Shown piece after piece: positions 43,541 through 52,418 of a DNA stretch of 64,000 nucleotides. A program made the translations under genes and the position numbers. The stretch lies in contig CACWMK010000017.1 of the NCBI GenBank assembly GCA_902761905.1, positions 468 through 64,467 on the forward strand, given 5' to 3'. The notes below the pieces were generated by a model. That model ran no database searches and was not told the origin of the DNA. It saw only the letters and a list, made by a program, of their open reading frames with translations. The stretch comes from an uncultured Prevotellaceae bacterium (lineage in GTDB: Bacteria > Bacteroidota > Bacteroidia > Bacteroidales > Bacteroidaceae). Positions within the stretch are counted from its first letter, which is position 1, and every line of letters starts with the position of its first letter.

Positions 43541-44083
43541 ATGAAAGAACTTAAAGGAACAAAAACCGAGAAAAACCTGCAGGAAGCATTCGCAGGTGAG
43601 TCACAAGCACGCAACAAGTATACCTACTGGGCATCAAAAGCCAAGAAGGATGGTTATGTACAGATAGCGGCCATTTTTGAAGAGACAGCCAACAACGAGA
43701 AGGAGCATGCAAAGATGTGGTTCAAGCTTTTGGAAGGCGGAGCCATCAAGAGTACTCCCGAGAATCTTGAGGCAGCAGCTAATGGCGAGAACTACGAGTG
43801 GACCGACATGTATTCACGTATGGCCAAGGAGGCTCGCGAAGAGGGATTCGATGCAATTGCTGCTAAATTTGAAATGGTTGCCAAGATTGAGGCTGAGCAT
43901 GAGGCACGCTACCGCAAGCTCCTTGACAACGTCAAGAAGGAGTGCGTTTTCTCAAAGGAGAATGATGTAATCTGGCAGTGCAGCAACTGCGGCCATATCG
44001 TTATCGGCAAGAAAGCTCCCGAGGTATGCCCAGTTTGCGACCATCCACAGGCTTACTTCCAGGTAAAAGCAGAGAACTATTAA
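43541..44083 (+). CDS. rbr: Rubrerythrin
   Basis: Non-haem di-iron peroxidase that protects anaerobes from hydrogen peroxide (180 aa). The N-terminal ferritin-like four-helix part (residues about 1-135) has the iron ligands in [22 protein letters not shown] and IEAEHEARY. The C-terminal rubredoxin-like domain (about 145-175) has the cysteine pairs CSNCG and CPVCD. Its mRNA terminator lies inside the convergent epimerase-like gene. Confidence 0.95.
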   Translation: MKELKGTKTEKNLQEAFAGESQARNKYTYWASKAKKDGYVQIAAIFEETANNEKEHAKMWFKLLEGGAIKSTPENLEAAANGENYEWTDMYSRMAKEAREEGFDAIAAKFEMVAKIEAEHEARYRKLLDNVKKECVFSKENDVIWQCSNCGHIVIGKKAPEVCPVCDHPQAYFQVKAENY

Positions 44084-45141
44084 GCCAGTATTATCTGAAC
44101 TATGCGCTCTGCTGTTCGACCATCCCAACGGTCAGGCAGAGCGCATTTTTTCCACTCACCGCCAACCATCTTCTGTACAGCCTCACGCAGCTTGCCTGCA
44201 TCCTCACCTACCAATACATTCGAACCAACATTTACCGTTTCCTGGTGTTCGGTGTAATTGTTAAGCGTGATACATGGAACACTATTGAATGTTGCCTCCT
44301 CCGAAACATTACCCGAATCGGTAATGATTCCCAGAGCATGAGCAGTAAGCCATCCAAACTCCAGATAGCTAAGCGGATCCACTATATCTATTGCCAGTCC
44401 CATAGCCTCAACCACCTTACGAGCCTCGCCACGTAATGGAGCAACAATTCTCATTCCGTTAGCTGAATCGACCATAGCCTTCAACATACGTTCCAGATTC
44501 TCCACGTCAGCTATAAGTGCTTTCCTATTCAGGGTAAACACCAGATATTTCTTATCCTCTAGCGACGGAATCGCAGACGGTTTCTTAAGTCTGTCGTAGT
44601 TATAGCGCAGAGTATCCATAAGGATATTACCAACCATATAGGTCTGCGAATTCTCTGATTGTTCGCGAGTGGCTATACCTGTGCTCTTCACACCAGCAGT
44701 AAAGAGATAATCCGACAAAGCATCGATAACCAATCGGTTTATTTCCTTAGGCATATTGATATTAAACGAACGAGTACCAGCCACCAGGTGTGCCAGACGG
44801 ATACCACGCTTCTTGGTAACGATAGCCGCAGCCATAGTCGAGGCCAGGTCATCCACCACGATAACCACGTCGACAGCATGTTCATCCAAGAATGCGTCGA
44901 AACGTGCCATCACCAGACTGGTTATTTCATTCAGACTCGTTGAGTCTACACCTAGATAATATTGTGGGCGCGGCATCTGCAGGTCTTCAAACAGCGATGG
45001 TTCCAGGGTTGGATCGTTCTCACTACCAGCATATACCAACAGGCAAGTTGCCTCAGGATTCTTATTAATTGCTCTAACCAGGGGTGACACCTTAACGAAA
45101 TTGGGGCGTGCACCCGCTATGATACATACAGTCTTTCCCAT
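44080..45141 (-). CDS. UDP-N-acetylglucosamine 2-epimerase-like protein with altered active site
   Basis: 353 aa of the WecB/MnaA fold: [14 protein letters not shown] at the N-terminus (family VxGTRPExIKxxP), [17 protein letters not shown] in the middle and [20 protein letters not shown] near the C-terminus (family TDSGGxQEE). Several positions conserved in active epimerases differ. The HVEAG motif reads HLVAG, losing the Glu, and the LTxHRREN motif reads VFTLNRKA, losing the His. An Asp is kept in VVDDLAS, and the Glu in PKEINR is kept. I infer a changed reaction (hydrolysis, another substrate) or no catalysis. It overlaps the end of rbr by 4 nt. Confidence 0.78.
   Translation of the reverse strand: MGKTVCIIAGARPNFVKVSPLVRAINKNPEATCLLVYAGSENDPTLEPSLFEDLQMPRPQYYLGVDSTSLNEITSLVMARFDAFLDEHAVDVVIVVDDLASTMAAAIVTKKRGIRLAHLVAGTRSFNINMPKEINRLVIDALSDYLFTAGVKSTGIATREQSENSQTYMVGNILMDTLRYNYDRLKKPSAIPSLEDKKYLVFTLNRKALIADVENLERMLKAMVDSANGMRIVAPLRGEARKVVEAMGLAIDIVDPLSYLEFGWLTAHALGIITDSGNVSEEATFNSVPCITLNNYTEHQETVNVGSNVLVGEDAGKLREAVQKMVGGEWKKCALPDRWDGRTAERIVQIILA
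44102..44151 (+). terminator. Terminator of rbr, inside the convergent gene
   Basis: ATGCGCTCTGC (44102-44112) and GCAGAGCGCAT (44136-44146) form a perfect 11-bp stem followed by six T. It lies within the 3' coding part of the epimerase-like gene on the other strand. Confidence 0.8.
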
Positions 45142-45160
45142 TTCTTTCTCTTTTTGAGTG

Positions 45161-45168
45161 CAAAGATA
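45161..45168 (-). promoter_or_regulatory. -7 box (TATCTTTG) for the epimerase-like gene
   Basis: TATCTTTG on the minus strand, 19 nt before the ATG at 45141. Confidence 0.6.
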
Positions 45169-45207
45169 AAGAAAATCTTTCTATTTACCAAGAAAAAAGC
45201 CAAAAGG

Positions 45208-45239
45208 TTTGGATAAGTCACAAAATAGTTGTATCTTTG
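45208..45239 (+). promoter_or_regulatory. Strong promoter (TTTG-N20-TATCTTTG) for the structured RNA
   Basis: TTTG (45208-45211) and TATCTTTG (45232-45239) at consensus spacing; predicted start near 45246, right at the foot of the RNA stem. Confidence 0.7.
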
Positions 45240-45245
45240 CACCAG

Positions 45246-45440
45246 AAACAGTGGGTCGTGCCTGATAGATCGGGATACTCTACATTAACAAAACAAGTCG
45301 GGATCGTTTCCCTTGCCAATGGCGGGCCACTATTATCCTCCACGAGGAGAGCAGCAATGCCGGTGGATTACAACAGCAGGGAGCCCCCACATCGTGTGAA
45401 ACAGGAGTTTTCACCAAATCATCGGCACGTACCCTTTTTT
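45246..45440 (+). ncRNA. Structured RNA of about 195 nt, 6S-like candidate
   Basis: GGGTCGTGCC (45253-45262) pairs with GGCACGTACCC (45424-45434), closing a long irregular hairpin that ends in TTTTTT (45435-45440). Inner pairings include GAT with ATC next to the stem, TCCCTTGC with GCAGGGA, and an apical CCAC/GTGG stem with CCTCC-ACGA-GGAG. A consensus promoter starts it exactly. Size, rod shape with bulges, promoter and T-run fit a free-standing RNA such as 6S (6S-Flavo or Bacteroidales-1 type). A riboflavin-related leader is the alternative, because riboflavin synthase follows. I could not align it to the FMN riboswitch. Confidence 0.5.
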
Positions 45441-45449
45441 ACATTAAAC

Positions 45450-45545
45450 ATTCTTGGCAAGCCAAGCGGCCGCTCGATCTCTGATCGCTTGCTACCGCAG
45501 GGACGCAAGAAAGCCGAGCGAAAAATTAAACATTATATTTTAGGT
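45450..45545 (+). promoter_or_regulatory. Structured leader of riboflavin synthase
   Basis: CTTGGCAAGCCAAG (45453-45466) is a perfect palindrome. Further inverted repeats follow, such as CGATC-TCT-GATCG, CTTGC...GCAAG and CGCTCG...CGAGCG. It may be part of the RNA upstream or a separate leader. No known riboswitch is recognised. Confidence 0.35.
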
Positions 45546-46145
45546 ATGTTTTCTGGAATCATCGAAGAATTTGCTACCGTTACAGCTATCCGCAAGGATC
45601 GCGAAAATATCGATTTCACATTGAAGTGTTCATTTGTCGACGAATTGAAGATCGACCAGAGTGTCGCTCACAACGGTGTGTGCCTAACTGTCGTTTCTAT
45701 CGAGAATGGCGAGTATACAGTTACCGCAATGAAGGAGACTCTCGACCGCACCAATCTTGGACTTCTGAAGGTTGGTGATAAGGTAAACGTAGAACGCTCG
45801 ATGCTGATGAACGGCAGACTTGATGGTCATATTGTCCAGGGCCATGTCGACGAGACTGCCCGCTGTATTGCATTAGAAGATGCCAACGGTTCCACTTATT
45901 TCACCTTCGAGTATCCCGAAAACAGAGAGATGGCACTGAAGGGTTACTTCACTGTCGACAAGGGCAGTGTAACTGTCAACGGAGTTAGCCTCACGGTTTG
46001 TAATCCCACAGCCAACACCTTCCAGGTTGCTATCATCCCCTACACCTTCGAGCACACCAACTTCTGCGACATCCGCATAGGTTCAGTTGTCAACATCGAA
46101 TTCGACATCCTGGGCAAGTACATCGCCCGTTTGCAGCAGATTTAA
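45546..46145 (+). CDS. ribE: Riboflavin synthase, alpha chain
   Basis: Forms riboflavin from two molecules of 6,7-dimethyl-8-ribityllumazine. The 199-aa protein is a tandem of two similar barrels: MFSGIIEEFATV with NGVCLTV (residues about 45-51) in the first, and VNGVSLTV and the C-terminal GKYIARL in the second. GHIVQGHVDETA (about 95-106) lies between. A frame open back to 45237 would translate the structured RNA and is rejected; MFSGIIE is the universal family start. Confidence 0.94.
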   Translation: MFSGIIEEFATVTAIRKDRENIDFTLKCSFVDELKIDQSVAHNGVCLTVVSIENGEYTVTAMKETLDRTNLGLLKVGDKVNVERSMLMNGRLDGHIVQGHVDETARCIALEDANGSTYFTFEYPENREMALKGYFTVDKGSVTVNGVSLTVCNPTANTFQVAIIPYTFEHTNFCDIRIGSVVNIEFDILGKYIARLQQI

Positions 46146-46155
46146 CACAACCACA

Positions 46156-46794
46156 TCACAATAGTTCTGATGGAGCGGAGATAAAAGTCTTCGCTCCATG
46201 TTGTATCAGGAAATCCCGATCACGAAATCCCCACAACACTGATATACAAGGTAAACCAGAATTAGCAGCTGTCTGTATATCCACATCACTATCGCCCACA
46301 TACACTGCATCATCTTTACTTACCCCTAGTTTTCTTAATGCAGCATACACCGTATCTGGTGCCGGCTTTTTGCAGATGCCTTCAGCCTCATTCTCACCAA
46401 TAGCCACCTCGATGGTATCAGGGAAGAAATGCTTGCATAGTTCCACAGTAGCCGCCATCATCTTATTGCTTACTACAGCCAACCTGCACCCGCGGGCCTT
46501 CAATTCGGACAATGTTTCCATAATCCCCGGATATGGTTTTGTGGTATCTAGCGAGTGATGCATATAGTGCTCACGAAATGTAGCGAATGTAGCCTTGAAA
46601 TCAGGATTAGCTTCACCTTCAGGAATGGCACGTTCCATCAGTTTTCGTACGCCATTACCTACAAACCGTCGCACATCATCTATCGAATGTTCCGGCATCC
46701 CGTGAGTACGAAGTGCATAATTGCACGATGCCGCCAAATCAGTAAGTGTATCTAGTAATGTTCCGTCAAGGTCAAATATATAAGTGTTATACAT
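46156..46794 (-). CDS. HAD hydrolase, phosphoglycolate-phosphatase-like
   Basis: 212 aa of HAD subfamily IA. Motif I is FDLDGTLLDT (nucleophile Asp at about residue 8), motif II VVSNK (about 107-111), motif III Lys in CKKPAPDTV and motif IV VGDSDVDI (about 165-172). The Gph group is the closest in layout, but pyrophosphatase PpaX-like members look similar. The start codon touches the heptamer repeat, so the ribosome-binding region is made of repeat units. Confidence 0.85.
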   Translation of the reverse strand: MYNTYIFDLDGTLLDTLTDLAASCNYALRTHGMPEHSIDDVRRFVGNGVRKLMERAIPEGEANPDFKATFATFREHYMHHSLDTTKPYPGIMETLSELKARGCRLAVVSNKMMAATVELCKHFFPDTIEVAIGENEAEGICKKPAPDTVYAALRKLGVSKDDAVYVGDSDVDIQTAANSGLPCISVLWGFRDRDFLIQHGAKTFISAPSELL

Positions 46795-46834
46795 TAAATA
46801 TTAAACATTAAATATTAAACATTAAAAATTAAAA
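46793..46834. repeat. Heptamer tandem repeat, six ATTAAAn units
   Basis: ATTAAAT, ATTAAAC, ATTAAAT, ATTAAAC, ATTAAAA, ATTAAAA fill the whole gap between malQ and the HAD gene, from the ATG of one to the stop of the other. Confidence 0.88.
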
Positions 46835-46835
46835 A

Positions 46836-49445
46836 TTAGCGTTTTGAACGCTGAATCATTGTTTTCACCTTATTATTATATTTATCAGCCTTCAACAAGT
46901 CCTCTATCGCGATATGCATACGATATTTCCATCGGTTATATGGGTCGCTAGGCACATTTATTCGCTCTTCGCGAGCATTCTTACTTCTGAGTTCACCATC
47001 CATCGCCAACCAATCCTGTATAGACAACATACATAGCATCGACGGACAATACAGATGGCGTGCAATAATCTCCTCTGCCAGATGTGCAGGCAAATGCTCA
47101 GGAGCCCTACCCTGTTTTTGCAGCATCGATACATAATAGCGCTGTGTACGCTCCGGACTCTCGTTCCACCACATACGCAAAGTCGGCATATCGTGAGTAG
47201 ATATCGTAGCCACCGAACGATAAGGATTACCTTCAAGATGAGCAAACTCAAAGCCGCTCTGCTTTGGCATCGACTGAATTTCGAGTGTGAGTATTCGCAG
47301 TTGGTCAAGCACATGAGCAACGCAGTCAGGCAACATCCCAAGATCCTCTCCGCAGCACAGCATATTGGTCGCGCCAAACACATTGGTTAGTTTACGTATA
47401 GCCTCAGCCCCCCAGAAGAAGTTATGTCGCTGATAATAATAGTTGTTATATAACCGCATAAACGCATCCTTCTCCTCGGCAGTGAGCGCATCAAACACTG
47501 GTTCGCCAATCACTCCGATACGTGGATGATACATATCTGGCTGATTAGGATCAGCCAGGAACAGCACACCACTTATCAGTCGATACAATCCATCGCGAAT
47601 CCAGATACTATTCTCATCGTTACGTCCATCAAAGTATTTCTGAACCTTTCTCTGAGTATCGTATTCCGGCTTAATATCATACAGCCCGTAGCTACGATGA
47701 ATCAGGAAGTTTTCACGCACATAAGGAGCATGCATACCGAATAGTTTATCTAGCACACGATCATTGACAAACGGACGAGTAAACAGTTCCTTTCTGAAAG
47801 GCAACCCGAAGTACTCTATCTCACCGATAGTCATTGGCAACGACGGAGAGAAATGTCCTAACAGTCCGAATACAGCATCGCTTGGAATCTCCCAAATACG
47901 GAAGAATCCCAATATATGATCTATTCGGATTGCATCAAAATACTGCTCCATCCACTTCAGACGCTTATGGAACCAGTCCACCAGTCCATCTTCCCAATGG
48001 TACGTTGGAAATCCCCAGTTCTGTCCGTTCTGTGAGAATCCATCAGGCGGAGCACCTGTTTGTGCATCAAGATGGAAGAATCCCGGATGGGTAGCAGTTT
48101 CCACACTATTGCCATTCACGCCTATGGGCACATCTCCCTTGATAAACACGCCTTTTGAACGAGCGTAATCAGTAGCCGACTTCAACTGCAGATGAAGATT
48201 ATACTGGATATAACCTATCAGATCTGCAGGAGCACCCAGCCATTTGGCATAGGGGTCCAACCATTCCTTATTATTATCATACCATTGCTTAAACTCCTTT
48301 GAATCCAGAGTTTGCCGTCCTCGTTCCGCAAATGCCTCATCGATATAGCCCCGTTTCACTCGGTCCACAGCCTCATAATCACTGTACCCTAGAGCATTCA
48401 GTTCCTGACGCTGACGATTATATGCGGTCATCTTTGCCTTACTCTTCAGCGCGCCCAGAGCCTCCAGATCCATGTAATGCGGATGTAGGGCAAATGCAGA
48501 CACTATATTATAAGGATACGAATCGCTCCAGTTACCGGTGCAAGTGGTATCATTCACGGGCAACAGTTGTATAGCCTTCATTCCCGTTGCCACACACCAG
48601 TCTACCAGTCTACGCAAATCACCAAAGTCACCCACCCCATAAGAGTGTTGACTTCTCAGTGAGAACACAGGGACCACCACACCAGCAGCCCGCCATGTCT
48701 GCTCTTTAACCCTCAGACTCTCACCGTATGCCACAAGTACCGTTCCATCCGGAACCATCGACACATCGGCTGGCAGCAGTCCTTCTGTAGTACGATTATC
48801 CCCCTCTTCCCAGGTCACTAGAGCATGGGTATCATCGTCAACTATCACATATTTATATTCTAAGGGCAGTAACACCGATTCCACATTCACCGAGAGCAGC
48901 CATTCAAAGCGTCCGATATTCTCCATCAGCAGATAGCGTGCCGTGTTCCAACTGCCCAAAGCTGGGTGCGAACCAATGATTGCTACCGACTGTCCCTTCC
49001 TCAACTGGGGGGCCGACACACGAAACAACACCGTCTTTCGATACAATGGTACACGCAGAGGCAACACCTCCGCCGACTCAGCAAATCCCATTGTTGTAAG
49101 ATAAGCCTTGCTATATAGATGATATTGCAACGGCACATCGCGCCACTGGTCAGCCATCACATAGTTCTTCGACGAGTCGAAATAATACGTACGCGGAATA
49201 GCATCCCACTCCTTTCTCAGCACATTTCCGTCAGCATCCTCCACCTGATAATAGTACGAAAAAGATGATATAGGGTGTTTTCGTGATTCAAGCACGGTTG
49301 TCTCCAATTGCCACTCCATTCCATCGGTAGTCACCATCAGCATCCTTTCAGACTTTACCGTCCCGTCATTGCTGCGATAAATGATCACCACATAGAGGTT
49401 TTGCCCCCATTGAGTGCCATATTGTATAGTAAACTTGAGTTTCAT
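46836..49445 (-). CDS. malQ: 4-alpha-glucanotransferase (amylomaltase) with N-terminal CBM20 domains
   Basis: GH77 enzyme of 869 aa, of the plant DPE2 type. Two starch-binding CBM20-like domains come first (residues about 1-110 and 130-245; the second has IGSHPALGSW). The GH77 domain (about 260-850) follows with YGVGDFGDL, FIKGDVPIGVN, the nucleophile region RIDHILGFFRIWEIP and CGEDLGMLPDCV, which holds the acid/base Glu. It moves glucan chains between malto-oligosaccharides in glycogen/starch use. A -7 box lies 16 nt upstream. The HAD gene lies just downstream on the same strand. Confidence 0.93.
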   Translation of the reverse strand: MKLKFTIQYGTQWGQNLYVVIIYRSNDGTVKSERMLMVTTDGMEWQLETTVLESRKHPISSFSYYYQVEDADGNVLRKEWDAIPRTYYFDSSKNYVMADQWRDVPLQYHLYSKAYLTTMGFAESAEVLPLRVPLYRKTVLFRVSAPQLRKGQSVAIIGSHPALGSWNTARYLLMENIGRFEWLLSVNVESVLLPLEYKYVIVDDDTHALVTWEEGDNRTTEGLLPADVSMVPDGTVLVAYGESLRVKEQTWRAAGVVVPVFSLRSQHSYGVGDFGDLRRLVDWCVATGMKAIQLLPVNDTTCTGNWSDSYPYNIVSAFALHPHYMDLEALGALKSKAKMTAYNRQRQELNALGYSDYEAVDRVKRGYIDEAFAERGRQTLDSKEFKQWYDNNKEWLDPYAKWLGAPADLIGYIQYNLHLQLKSATDYARSKGVFIKGDVPIGVNGNSVETATHPGFFHLDAQTGAPPDGFSQNGQNWGFPTYHWEDGLVDWFHKRLKWMEQYFDAIRIDHILGFFRIWEIPSDAVFGLLGHFSPSLPMTIGEIEYFGLPFRKELFTRPFVNDRVLDKLFGMHAPYVRENFLIHRSYGLYDIKPEYDTQRKVQKYFDGRNDENSIWIRDGLYRLISGVLFLADPNQPDMYHPRIGVIGEPVFDALTAEEKDAFMRLYNNYYYQRHNFFWGAEAIRKLTNVFGATNMLCCGEDLGMLPDCVAHVLDQLRILTLEIQSMPKQSGFEFAHLEGNPYRSVATISTHDMPTLRMWWNESPERTQRYYVSMLQKQGRAPEHLPAHLAEEIIARHLYCPSMLCMLSIQDWLAMDGELRSKNAREERINVPSDPYNRWKYRMHIAIEDLLKADKYNNKVKTMIQRSKR

Positions 49446-49461
49446 AAGCTATATTTTAGGG

Positions 49462-49469
49462 CAAAGATA
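49462..49469 (-). promoter_or_regulatory. -7 box (TATCTTTG) for malQ
   Basis: TATCTTTG on the minus strand, 16 nt before the ATG at 49445. Confidence 0.6.
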
Positions 49470-49511
49470 CAAAAAAATGATAAATTAGCGATAAGAGTGA
49501 AGAGATTTTTG

Positions 49512-49519
49512 TAACTTTG
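49512..49519 (+). promoter_or_regulatory. -7 box (TAACTTTG) for mltG
   Basis: TAACTTTG, 18 nt before the ATG at 49538. An in-frame ATG at 49517 lies inside this box and is therefore excluded as the start. Confidence 0.65.
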
Positions 49520-49537
49520 CAGCGTTTTTTTAAGATT

Positions 49538-50569
49538 ATGAAGATGAATTGGATTAAAAAGTGGCGCTATCTGGTTCCCATTATCGTCTGTGTTCTGGGA
49601 ATCATGGCCATCGGATATTACTATTTTGTGGGGTGCTTCTCAAAGCTCGACACCACCGGATACGTGTATATCGACGACAACGACAATCTCGATTCTGTGT
49701 TTGTTAAGTTAGAGCCGATAGCATCAGACCATGGCCTTATGGCATTCAAGATGATGTCGCGCCATGGAGGATATTGCGACAACATCCGCACCGGACGCTA
49801 TGCCATATCTCCCGACCAGAGCACTATCCGTGTGTTCCGCAATCTCAAGAATGGTCATCAGGATCCCGTACGCCTCACCATTCCCGAGTGTCGCACCATG
49901 GATCGTCTTGCAGGCTTCCTGTCTAAGAAGCTTATGATGGATAGCGTAGCAGTTTCCATTCTGTTCAGCGATTCTTCATTCTGCGCTCAGCAGGGTTACG
50001 ACACAGCCACCATCGCCTGTCTGTTCATTCCCAACACCTACGAGGTATATTGGAACATCTCGATAGAGAATCTGATGAAGCGCATGAAGAAGGAGAACGA
50101 AAACTTCTGGAATACCCAGCGCAACATCAAGGCCGAGTCACTTGGTCTTACCAAGGAACAAGTTTGCACGATAGCAAGCATCATCGACGAGGAGACGGCA
50201 AACAATGCAGAGAAGCCAATGATTGCAGGCATGTACATCAACCGCCTCAACGCTGGCATGCCACTTCAGGCCGATCCAACCATCAAATTCGCCCTGAAGG
50301 ATTTTGCGCTCAAGCGCATCTATCATAACATGCTGCAGTTCAACAGTCCCTATAATACCTATAAGAATATAGGATTACCCCCGGGACCAATTAAGATTGC
50401 ATCAGTAGCAGGTATCGACGCCGTGCTCAACCGCACAGCCCACGATTATCTGTATATGTGTGCCAAGGAGGATTTCTCAGGCACCCACAACTTTGCCAAG
50501 ACCTATCAGGAGCACCTGAAGAACGCGGCAAAATATTCAAAAGCATTAAACGAAAGAGGAATAAAATAA
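49538..50569 (+). CDS. mltG: Endolytic murein transglycosylase
   Basis: 343-aa inner-membrane enzyme that cuts nascent peptidoglycan strands. N-terminal TM helix (residues about 10-30), a LysM-like region, then the YceG domain. The catalytic Glu lies in IASIIDEETANNAEKPMIAGMYINRL (read in parts; about residues 212-237), followed by LQADPTIKFAL and the conserved NTYKNIGLPPGPI. The C-terminal SGTHNFAKTYQEH is typical. It leads an operon with glnS 8 nt downstream. Confidence 0.92.
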   Translation: MKMNWIKKWRYLVPIIVCVLGIMAIGYYYFVGCFSKLDTTGYVYIDDNDNLDSVFVKLEPIASDHGLMAFKMMSRHGGYCDNIRTGRYAISPDQSTIRVFRNLKNGHQDPVRLTIPECRTMDRLAGFLSKKLMMDSVAVSILFSDSSFCAQQGYDTATIACLFIPNTYEVYWNISIENLMKRMKKENENFWNTQRNIKAESLGLTKEQVCTIASIIDEETANNAEKPMIAGMYINRLNAGMPLQADPTIKFALKDFALKRIYHNMLQFNSPYNTYKNIGLPPGPIKIASVAGIDAVLNRTAHDYLYMCAKEDFSGTHNFAKTYQEHLKNAAKYSKALNERGIK

Positions 50570-50577
50570 CACAAGAT

Positions 50578-52407
50578 ATGGAAGAGATTATTAAGAACGA
50601 GACAGAAGAGAACAAGGCTGCGAGTAAGCGAGAGCAGCGTCAAACTTGTTTGAATGATGCCGAGCGTGAGCAGGCTCGACCAGAGGTCAAGTCTGTTAGC
50701 TTCATTGAGCAGAAGGTAATCAATGATCTGGCCGAAGGTAAGAACGGTGGCAGAATGCAGACCCGTTTTCCACCAGAGCCTAATGGCTACCTGCACATCG
50801 GACACGCCAAGGCTATTGCCATCGATTTCGGACTGGCAAAGAAGTATGGCGGTCAGTGCAACCTGCGTTTCGACGATACAAACCCCATCAAGGAGGATAC
50901 AGAATACATCGAGAGCATCGAGAACGACATCAAGTGGTTGGGCTTTAAGTGGGCCAACGTCTACTATGCCAGTGACTATTTCCAGGAGCTCTGGGACTTT
51001 GCCGTATGGCTCATCAAGCAGGGACGCGCTTATGTCGACGAACAGAGCGCCGAGGTTATTGCCCAGCAGAAGGGTACCACCACTAGCCCTGGCACCAACA
51101 GTCCATACCGCGATCGTCCTGTTGAGGAAAACCTCAAACTGTTCGAATTCATGAATAGCGGTAAGTGCGAACCAGGCACACTCGTATTGCGTGCCAAGAT
51201 CGACATGGCTCACCCCAACATGCTGTTCCGCGATCCCCTCATCTATCGTGTACTCAACATCCCCCACATCCGCACTGGCAACAAGTGGAATGCCTACCCC
51301 ATGTACGACTTCACCCATGGTCAGAGCGACTATCTTGAGGGCGTAACCCACTCATGGTGTACACTCGAGTTTGTTGAGCACCGCCCCCTCTACGATCTGT
51401 TCGTAACATGGATAAAGGAATGGAAGGGTGAAACCGACAACATCGAGGACAACCGTCCACGTCAGACCGAGTTCAATAAACTGAACCTCAACTACACCCT
51501 GATGTCAAAGCGTAACCTGCTGGCATTGGTACAGAATGGTATGGTAAGCGGTTGGGACGACCCACGCATGCCGACTATCTGCGGATTCCGTCGTCGCGGT
51601 TACAGCCCTGAAAGTATCATCAAGTTCATCGATAAGATCGGCTACACCAAGATCGATGCCCTCAACGATATGGCCCTGCTCGAGAGTGCCGTTCGCGACG
51701 ACCTGAATGCACGTGCCATCCGTGTCAGTGCAGTTCTCGATCCTGTTAAGGTTGTTATCACCAACTACCCTGATGATCAGGTTGAACAGCTCACCGCCAT
51801 CAACAACCCAGAGAACGAGGCCGACGGCACACATACCGTTGAGTTCACCCGCGAACTCTGGATTGAGCGCGACGACTTTATGAAGGAAGCCGAGAAGAAG
51901 TTCATGCGTCTGGCTCCAGGCAAAGAGGTTCGCCTTAAGAACGCGTACATTATTAAATGTAACGAAGACCATCCCTGCGACGAGGACGAGAACGGCAACG
52001 TAACCACCATCTACTGTACCTACGATCCCGAATCACGCAGCGGTCTGCCCGGTTCTAACCGCAAGATTAAGGGTAAGACTCTCCACTGGGTAAGTTGCAA
52101 GCACGCAGTCGAGGCCGAGGTTCGTCTCTACGATCGTCTTTGGAAGGTCGAGAACCCACGCGACGATATGGCAGCCATCCGTGAGGAGAAGAACTGCGAT
52201 GCCGTTACAGCTATGAAGGAGATTATCAATCCCGATTCACTGCATATCATTAAGAAGTGCTACATCGAGCCATACGCTGCCGATATGAAACCACTTACTT
52301 ATCTTCAGTTCCAGCGTATCGGATACTTCACTCCTGATACCGATTCTACCGCCGAGAAGCCAATATTCAATAAGACTGTTGGTCTGAAGGACACTTGGAA
52401 AAAGTAA
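50578..52407 (+). CDS. glnS: Glutaminyl-tRNA synthetase
   Basis: Class I synthetase of 609 aa. The HIGH motif is PEPNGYLHIGHAKA (residues about 64-77). The KMSKS motif is replaced by LMSKRNL, as in GlnRS. FDDTNPIKEDTEYIESI and HSWCTLEFVEHRPLYDW-like segments mark the GlnRS/GluRS group, and RRRGYSPESI is GlnRS-typical. The first 55 residues form a charged extension before the catalytic core. A longer in-frame start at 50458 would overlap mltG and is rejected. Confidence 0.95.
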   Translation: MEEIIKNETEENKAASKREQRQTCLNDAEREQARPEVKSVSFIEQKVINDLAEGKNGGRMQTRFPPEPNGYLHIGHAKAIAIDFGLAKKYGGQCNLRFDDTNPIKEDTEYIESIENDIKWLGFKWANVYYASDYFQELWDFAVWLIKQGRAYVDEQSAEVIAQQKGTTTSPGTNSPYRDRPVEENLKLFEFMNSGKCEPGTLVLRAKIDMAHPNMLFRDPLIYRVLNIPHIRTGNKWNAYPMYDFTHGQSDYLEGVTHSWCTLEFVEHRPLYDLFVTWIKEWKGETDNIEDNRPRQTEFNKLNLNYTLMSKRNLLALVQNGMVSGWDDPRMPTICGFRRRGYSPESIIKFIDKIGYTKIDALNDMALLESAVRDDLNARAIRVSAVLDPVKVVITNYPDDQVEQLTAINNPENEADGTHTVEFTRELWIERDDFMKEAEKKFMRLAPGKEVRLKNAYIIKCNEDHPCDEDENGNVTTIYCTYDPESRSGLPGSNRKIKGKTLHWVSCKHAVEAEVRLYDRLWKVENPRDDMAAIREEKNCDAVTAMKEIINPDSLHIIKKCYIEPYAADMKPLTYLQFQRIGYFTPDTDSTAEKPIFNKTVGLKDTWKK

Positions 52408-52418
52408 ACAAGCAAGAA

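Noticed and set aside
45246..45440. FMN or cobalamin riboswitch, or SRP RNA, as identity of the structured RNA
   Set aside because: The conserved core strings of these RNAs are not present in order. Single resemblances such as GCCACT and AGCAGC were not backed by the rest of the consensus.
45237..45545. N-terminal extension of riboflavin synthase
   Set aside because: It overlaps the -7 box and the structured RNA. The family always begins at MFSGIIE, encoded at 45546.
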